Source: Anaerolineales bacterium UBA6668 (GTDB lineage Bacteria > Chloroflexota > Anaerolineae > Anaerolineales > UBA6668). Taken from it: DNA of 10,973 bases. The stretch lies in contig DKKK01000177.1 in NCBI GenBank assembly GCA_002455215.1, forward strand, positions 1,871-12,843. The letters are read 5' to 3'. This document shows positions 6,326 to 10,973 of the stretch, piece by piece (the first letter of the stretch is position 1; each line of letters opens with the position of its first letter). Under the pieces are notes generated by a model. The model saw only the letters and a program-made list of their open reading frames with translations, made no database searches and had not been told where the DNA came from. A program made the position numbers and the translations under genes.

Positions 6326-6822
6326 GGTAAAAACTCCTGCATTTCGGGAAAATTCAATTCTTTCAATGGAGAAACCGTCATCAACAAAGCAGTTTCACCA
6401 TCGGGATAGTAACGGCGTCGTTCGCCGACAAGTTCAAACCCATATTTGTGGTACAACTTTTGTGCCACAGTATTGCTTTCGCGCACTTCCAATGTTGCCA
6501 TGACTCCGCCTTGAGCAAAAGCATGTCCAAGCATCGCCCGCAACAAGCGTTCGCCCAGCCCCCGCCCCCGCAAAGCGGGTGTAACCGCAATGGTGGCGAT
6601 GTGTGCTTCATCAACAACAAAATAATAGGCGGCATACCCCTGCACAACCCCACGATTGTCGCGCAAAGCAAAGCCAGTGACGTGTTCATTGTTCAGCATA
6701 TCGGCAAAGGCTTGCGGATGCCAGCGGTCAGAGAAAATTTGATTTTCGAGCGCAACCAGTTGGGGCAAGTCTGTAGTCAGGAGTGGGGTAAGCCGATAAA
6801 CAGCAGAAGCGGGCGCATACAT
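6322..6822 (-). CDS. rimI: Ribosomal protein S18-alanine N-acetyltransferase RimI
   Basis: This 166-residue GNAT enzyme is of the RimI type, which acetylates the N-terminal alanine of ribosomal protein S18 using acetyl-CoA. The fold is visible in order: LTTDLPQLVALENQIF at the N-terminus, the strand IATIAVTPALRG, and the acetyl-CoA pyrophosphate loop RGRGLGERLL. The strand TLEVRESN and the helix AQKLYHKYGFE, typical of RimI, follow. There is a short extra N-terminus of about 10 residues and an extended C-terminus of about 15 residues. The gene follows tsaB by 3 nt, the usual neighbour, and overlaps the epimerase gene by 4 nt. The start has no Shine-Dalgarno, so it probably depends on re-initiation after tsaB. 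A different GNAT substrate is possible, but the tsaE-tsaB context supports RimI. Confidence 0.9.
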   Translation of the reverse strand: MYAPASAVYRLTPLLTTDLPQLVALENQIFSDRWHPQAFADMLNNEHVTGFALRDNRGVVQGYAAYYFVVDEAHIATIAVTPALRGRGLGERLLRAMLGHAFAQGGVMATLEVRESNTVAQKLYHKYGFELVGERRRYYPDGETALLMTVSPLKELNFPEMQEFLP

Positions 6823-6825
6823 GGC

Positions 6826-7488
6826 TTAAACTGCCGGTGCGGGGGGCGTTTGCCAATAGATAGGCTGAATCTCAACGGCAGAGTGAGCTTTGCGTTGGTC
6901 TAAGTGTTGCCAAGCGAGTTGTGCCAACCAACCGGCTTGCCGTAGGTTGTAAATCGGGTCGGCAATGCGTGCCCGGCGGTTGAGCAATCTGCGCCCCACT
7001 TCATCTATTTCACCGCATACAATGGTAGGTTGACCATCTAGCTCGCTGACCAACTCCTGCCAAGTATAAATCCGCCCGCTCTCACTCATTTTCCAGCCAA
7101 GCGATTGCCAGTGATAGCGTTGGGCGGCAATGCGCCCGCGCCCAGCTTGCAAAATGGCGATGAGTCTGGCAGGTGCTTGCGGGTGCGCCGCCACCAAAAT
7201 ATCCAAAGTAGGGATACCAATTAAAGGTAGATTGTGCGCTAGAGACAGCCCTTTGGCAAAAGCCAGTCCGGCTCGCAAGCTAGAAAAACCGCCCGGACCC
7301 AGCGCTACTGCTACCGCCTGCAATTGGTGCGCTTGAACGCCCATACTGGCAAAAACCTGTTGGACGGCGGGCGCAAGCTGTTGGGTGGTCGTTAAGCCTG
7401 CAAACCAAGTATGCTCTGCTAACACTGCCACGCGGTTGGCAAGCGCCACGCTCATTGTTTGAGTGGCGGTGTCTAGCGCCAGAATCAT
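6826..7488 (-). CDS. tsaB: tRNA t6A threonylcarbamoyltransferase complex subunit TsaB
   Basis: TsaB (220 residues) is the non-catalytic ASKHA-fold partner of TsaD. With TsaE they make the threonylcarbamoyl modification at A37 of ANN-decoding tRNAs in the cytoplasm. The N-terminus MILALDTATQTMSVAL is the phosphate-1-like strand of the fold, and the family signature appears as GPGGFSSLRAGLAFAKGLS (19 residues), close to the usual GPGSFTGLR form. The C-terminal part is diverged, as is normal for TsaB, and ends with a QPIYWQ motif typical of the family's end. It starts 3 nt after the tsaE stop, with only a weak GAGAG upstream. The TsaD gene is not in the window. Confidence 0.93.
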   Translation of the reverse strand: MILALDTATQTMSVALANRVAVLAEHTWFAGLTTTQQLAPAVQQVFASMGVQAHQLQAVAVALGPGGFSSLRAGLAFAKGLSLAHNLPLIGIPTLDILVAAHPQAPARLIAILQAGRGRIAAQRYHWQSLGWKMSESGRIYTWQELVSELDGQPTIVCGEIDEVGRRLLNRRARIADPIYNLRQAGWLAQLAWQHLDQRKAHSAVEIQPIYWQTPPAPAV

Positions 7489-7491
7489 GGG

Positions 7492-7989
7492 TTATCTCTC
7501 AAAGGTTAAGCGGCGAAAGGCGGTGAGCAATTGAGCGCTACGGGCGCCTTTGGCTTCGCATTGAATTTCACGGCGGTCATCGCCCATTATGGCGAGTGTG
7601 ATGAGCAAATGGTCAGCGGGAAGCCACGGCAAAATCACCTGCGGCCACTCCACCAATAGCACACCATTCATTGCCAGCCGTTCGGCTAAATTGATGCTCT
7701 CCACATCGGGAAAATTCCCCAACCGATAGCAGTCCAAATGATGAAAGATTTTGCCATCTGGGCGGGAATATTCATTAACGAGCAAATAAGTGGGGCTGGT
7801 GGCAGATTGCACTGCCCCCCAACCCCGCGAGATTCCACTGGTCAGCAAGGTCTTTCCTGCGCCCAAATTGCCTTCCAAGAGCAAAATATCGCCATCTTGC
7901 AAAAGCTGTCCCAGCCGCAAACCGTATCGGAAAGTTTGTTCGGGGCTACGGCTGGAGAATTTAAGCGCATTCGGACCGAGTATCGCCAC
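7492..7989 (-). CDS. tsaE: tRNA t6A biosynthesis ATPase TsaE
   Basis: This 165-residue P-loop ATPase is of the TsaE (YjeE) family, which drives the TsaB-TsaD cycle during t6A synthesis. Walker A is GNLGAGKT (40-47); the family more often has Glu at the second position. SPTYLLVNEY (65-74), HHLDCYRL (83-90) and VEWP (113-116) are the family's other conserved blocks, in the expected order. The start is a GTG at 7989, 2 nt after the ahcY stop, with AAGAAGG about 10 nt upstream inside ahcY. The product is slightly longer than most TsaE proteins because of the C-terminus. Close packing between ahcY and tsaB implies one transcript. Confidence 0.94.
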   Translation of the reverse strand: MAILGPNALKFSSRSPEQTFRYGLRLGQLLQDGDILLLEGNLGAGKTLLTSGISRGWGAVQSATSPTYLLVNEYSRPDGKIFHHLDCYRLGNFPDVESINLAERLAMNGVLLVEWPQVILPWLPADHLLITLAIMGDDRREIQCEAKGARSAQLLTAFRRLTFER

Positions 7990-7991
7990 AA

Positions 7992-9260
<1,269 letters not shown>

Positions 9261-9983
9261 TTACTCCTTTTGAGCAAAGCCTTCGTAAAAGTCACAGTAA
9301 TGAATAAAACCCAAACGCCGATAAACGTTTTGGGCAGTTACGTTGTGTGCTTTTACATTTAACACAATTGTTTGTAGCTGTAATTTTATCAGTTCTTGTA
9401 CGACTTGTGCGACACAAATTTGTGCAAAACCCCGTCCGCGCCATGCCTGAGCCGTATAGACATTGCCCACAATCCCGACACCATATGCGGGACTAACCAA
9501 GTGCGTCCCTGCCACCGCCACCAGTTGTTGCTCCTGCCGCACACCATAAAAAATGCCATTGGCGAGTTGAGCGGGTTGAAATCCGTCTGCTTCTTCAGCC
9601 GTACCGATAGCCGGCGAAAGCAAGGCTTGGATAGATGGTAAATCGTGCGGGGTGAGCAAGTGGGCTAGGTTGGGTGGGGTGGGCAAGCGCCCCTGCCACA
9701 GCCAGCGTTGCATTGCCAGTGGCTGAAGAGAAAAACCGCGTGCGGCTAAAACCGGCAAATGTCCTGCCTTAACGGAGAGTTGGTAGCGTTTTGCTGGCAA
9801 CTGTGCGGCGTGCAAGCTTTCGGCAGAGCCCAATGCCATCAGTACGGGCGGCGTCAGCCCATGATAGAGTAAAGTCACGCCTTGCGCGTGAACCTGCCAT
9901 TCGCAATCGGCGTCCCACGGCGGTTGCAGGTCCCCCAGTGCGTAAGCAGTCCAAGCTGGTTCTTGTAAAAGGAAGGGTAACAT
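9261..9983 (-). CDS. GNAT family N-acetyltransferase (FR47-like)
   Basis: This 240-residue protein has a diverged N-terminal half (AYALGDLQPPWD near residues 13-24, a pattern seen in two-part GNAT proteins) and a clear C-terminal GNAT domain. The latter contains VGNVYTAQAWRGRGFAQ with the acetyl-CoA loop RGRGFA, then a helix, then the strand IVLNVKAHN and NVYRRLGF. It probably transfers an acetyl group from acetyl-CoA to an amine; the acceptor is unknown. The ATG at 9983 is the only plausible start, because the frame meets the TAG of the glycosyltransferase gene upstream. It has no Shine-Dalgarno and lies 27 nt after that gene, so translation may depend on coupling. It is distinct from RimI in the same operon. 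Confidence 0.85.
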   Translation of the reverse strand: MLPFLLQEPAWTAYALGDLQPPWDADCEWQVHAQGVTLLYHGLTPPVLMALGSAESLHAAQLPAKRYQLSVKAGHLPVLAARGFSLQPLAMQRWLWQGRLPTPPNLAHLLTPHDLPSIQALLSPAIGTAEEADGFQPAQLANGIFYGVRQEQQLVAVAGTHLVSPAYGVGIVGNVYTAQAWRGRGFAQICVAQVVQELIKLQLQTIVLNVKAHNVTAQNVYRRLGFIHYCDFYEGFAQKE

Positions 9984-10010
9984 GGAAAAAGGCGGGCAAC
10001 AGTTGGGTAG

Positions 10011-10973
10011 CTACCCCAGCAATTCGGCGTAAACTTGCATCACCTGTTGGGCGTTTTTCAGCGCGTCAAAATTTTGGCGAGCAAAGGCGAGTGCGGCAAT
10101 GCCCATCTGCTCGGCGCGGGTGGGATTGAGCAAAATCTCGGCGAGTGCTTGTGCCAATGCAGGTGGGTCGTTGGGGGGAATGAGCAAGCCCGTCTCGCCC
10201 TGCCGAATCAGTTCTTGCGGCCCGCCCAAATCGCTTGCCACGCTCGGCTTTGCCATTGCGGCGGCTTCTATCACTGGGCGAGCAAAATGCGGGACGATTG
10301 CCGGAAAAGCCAGCACATCTGCCGCCGCCAAAATTTGTGGAATGTCGGAGCGCACGCCCAAATAACGCAGATAGCCCTTGTCCAGCGGTTGCCGGCTTGC
10401 CTGAAGCACTTGCTCGTCATAGCGGTCTACCCCACTCAGTCGCCTTACCCAAGCCTGCACGGGCTGTGAAGCACCCACACTGGGTTTCGCTCCAAGCACC
10501 AGCACTTTTAGGTTGGGCACACGCTCTTTCAGCAGGGGGAGCGCCCGCACAAAGGGTAACGTACCTTTGGGTTGGTTTGCCCCTCCCAACATCACCACCA
10601 CCTGTTGCGAAGCGTTTAGCCCTAATCGGTCACGGGCGGGCAATTGGGGCAGGCGATAATCAAATTGTTGAAAATCCACAAAGTTGTACACCACCCGCAC
10701 ATGTGGGCTGGGCAACAAACGGCTCGCATCAAACTTGCTGATGGCAATCACGCGCTGTGCCTGTGCCACCTGTCTTTGCAACCAACGGCGGCGGATGCCC
10801 GCATAGCCTTTTGCCAAAGGCTCACGGATGTGCCAGACGGTGGGAACGCCTGCTTGGCGGCAGGCAATGGCGCTAGCGGCTAATGCTGATGTGTTCAAGT
10901 GAACTAAATCCGGTTGGAATTGGTTCAGATAACGGCGGGTGGCTCGGATGGAAGGGAGAAATTGTGCCAGGAG
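10011..10973 (-). CDS. GT4 family glycosyltransferase, 5' end outside window
   Basis: The frame is open to the right edge, giving at least 321 residues. The TTG at 10898 is not needed as a start, since the upstream codons encode a normal continuation: a helix, then QFQPDLVHLNTSALAASA, the usual N-domain strand of GT-B enzymes. Later features are VWHIREP, RVIAISKF, VVYNFVDF (a typical linker between domains), VVMLGGANQPKG at the start of the C-domain, and LAAADVLAFPA. The nucleotide-sugar site follows as FARPVIEAAAMAKPSVAS then GGPQELI. This gives the EX7E-like pair, although the usual Gly before the first Glu block is absent (FARPVIEA). The likely role is transfer of a sugar from an activated donor in polysaccharide or glycolipid assembly; donor and acceptor are unknown. 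It heads the visible part of the seven-gene run. Confidence 0.9.
   Translation of the reverse strand, partial: LLAQFLPSIRATRRYLNQFQPDLVHLNTSALAASAIACRQAGVPTVWHIREPLAKGYAGIRRRWLQRQVAQAQRVIAISKFDASRLLPSPHVRVVYNFVDFQQFDYRLPQLPARDRLGLNASQQVVVMLGGANQPKGTLPFVRALPLLKERVPNLKVLVLGAKPSVGASQPVQAWVRRLSGVDRYDEQVLQASRQPLDKGYLRYLGVRSDIPQILAAADVLAFPAIVPHFARPVIEAAAMAKPSVASDLGGPQELIRQGETGLLIPPNDPPALAQALAEILLNPTRAEQMGIAALAFARQNFDALKNAQQVMQVYAELLG

Overview
The window looks like a stretch of bacterial chromosome of roughly balanced base composition. It probably comes from a Chloroflexota (Anaerolineae-like) bacterium. That placement is an inference from the mix of proteins: a 419-residue adenosylhomocysteinase of the short archaeal/thermophile type, a family 4 Fe-S uracil-DNA glycosylase, a GT39-like membrane glycosyltransferase, and a lipoprotein whose C-terminal domain resembles ones I associate with that phylum. 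No rRNA or tRNA gene, CRISPR array, insertion sequence or phage gene is visible. Eleven of the twelve genes read on the minus strand, so the story runs from the right edge to the left.

Right part (10973 to 5303): a tight seven-gene polycistron. Its order is a GT4 glycosyltransferase (its 5' end lies outside the window), a GNAT acetyltransferase, ahcY, tsaE, tsaB, rimI and a CDP-paratose 2-epimerase-like sugar-nucleotide enzyme. Gaps are 27, 9, 2, 3 and 3 nt, and the last pair overlaps by 4 nt (ATGA). The core tsaE-tsaB-rimI is the widespread translation-quality cassette: t6A tRNA modification plus S18 acetylation. It is embedded between S-adenosylhomocysteine recycling and cell-surface sugar genes. 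tsaD and other dideoxysugar genes are not in view.

Middle (5302 to 4398): a 144-nt gap carries an 11-bp inverted repeat and a nested dyad. It precedes a family 4 uracil-DNA glycosylase gene whose protein ends in QLTLF, a good match to the bacterial beta-clamp-binding motif. A stem-loop with a T run follows the gene.

Left part (4397 to 1): a Trp/Gln-rich glycoside-hydrolase-like protein of unknown substrate, a lipoprotein with 23-residue internal repeats, and a GT39/PMT-like polytopic membrane glycosyltransferase. A strong 13-bp stem-loop separates the last two. This stem-loop shows that the longest open frame for the glycosyltransferase overstates its N-terminus. The only plus-strand gene is a fragment entering from the left edge, convergent with the glycosyltransferase.

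I see no clear undescribed multi-gene system. The most checkable observations are the clamp-binding tail of the uracil-DNA glycosylase, the inverted-repeat leader before that gene, the Ser-for-Gly change in the NAD-binding loop of AhcY, and the coupling of a sugar epimerase to rimI.
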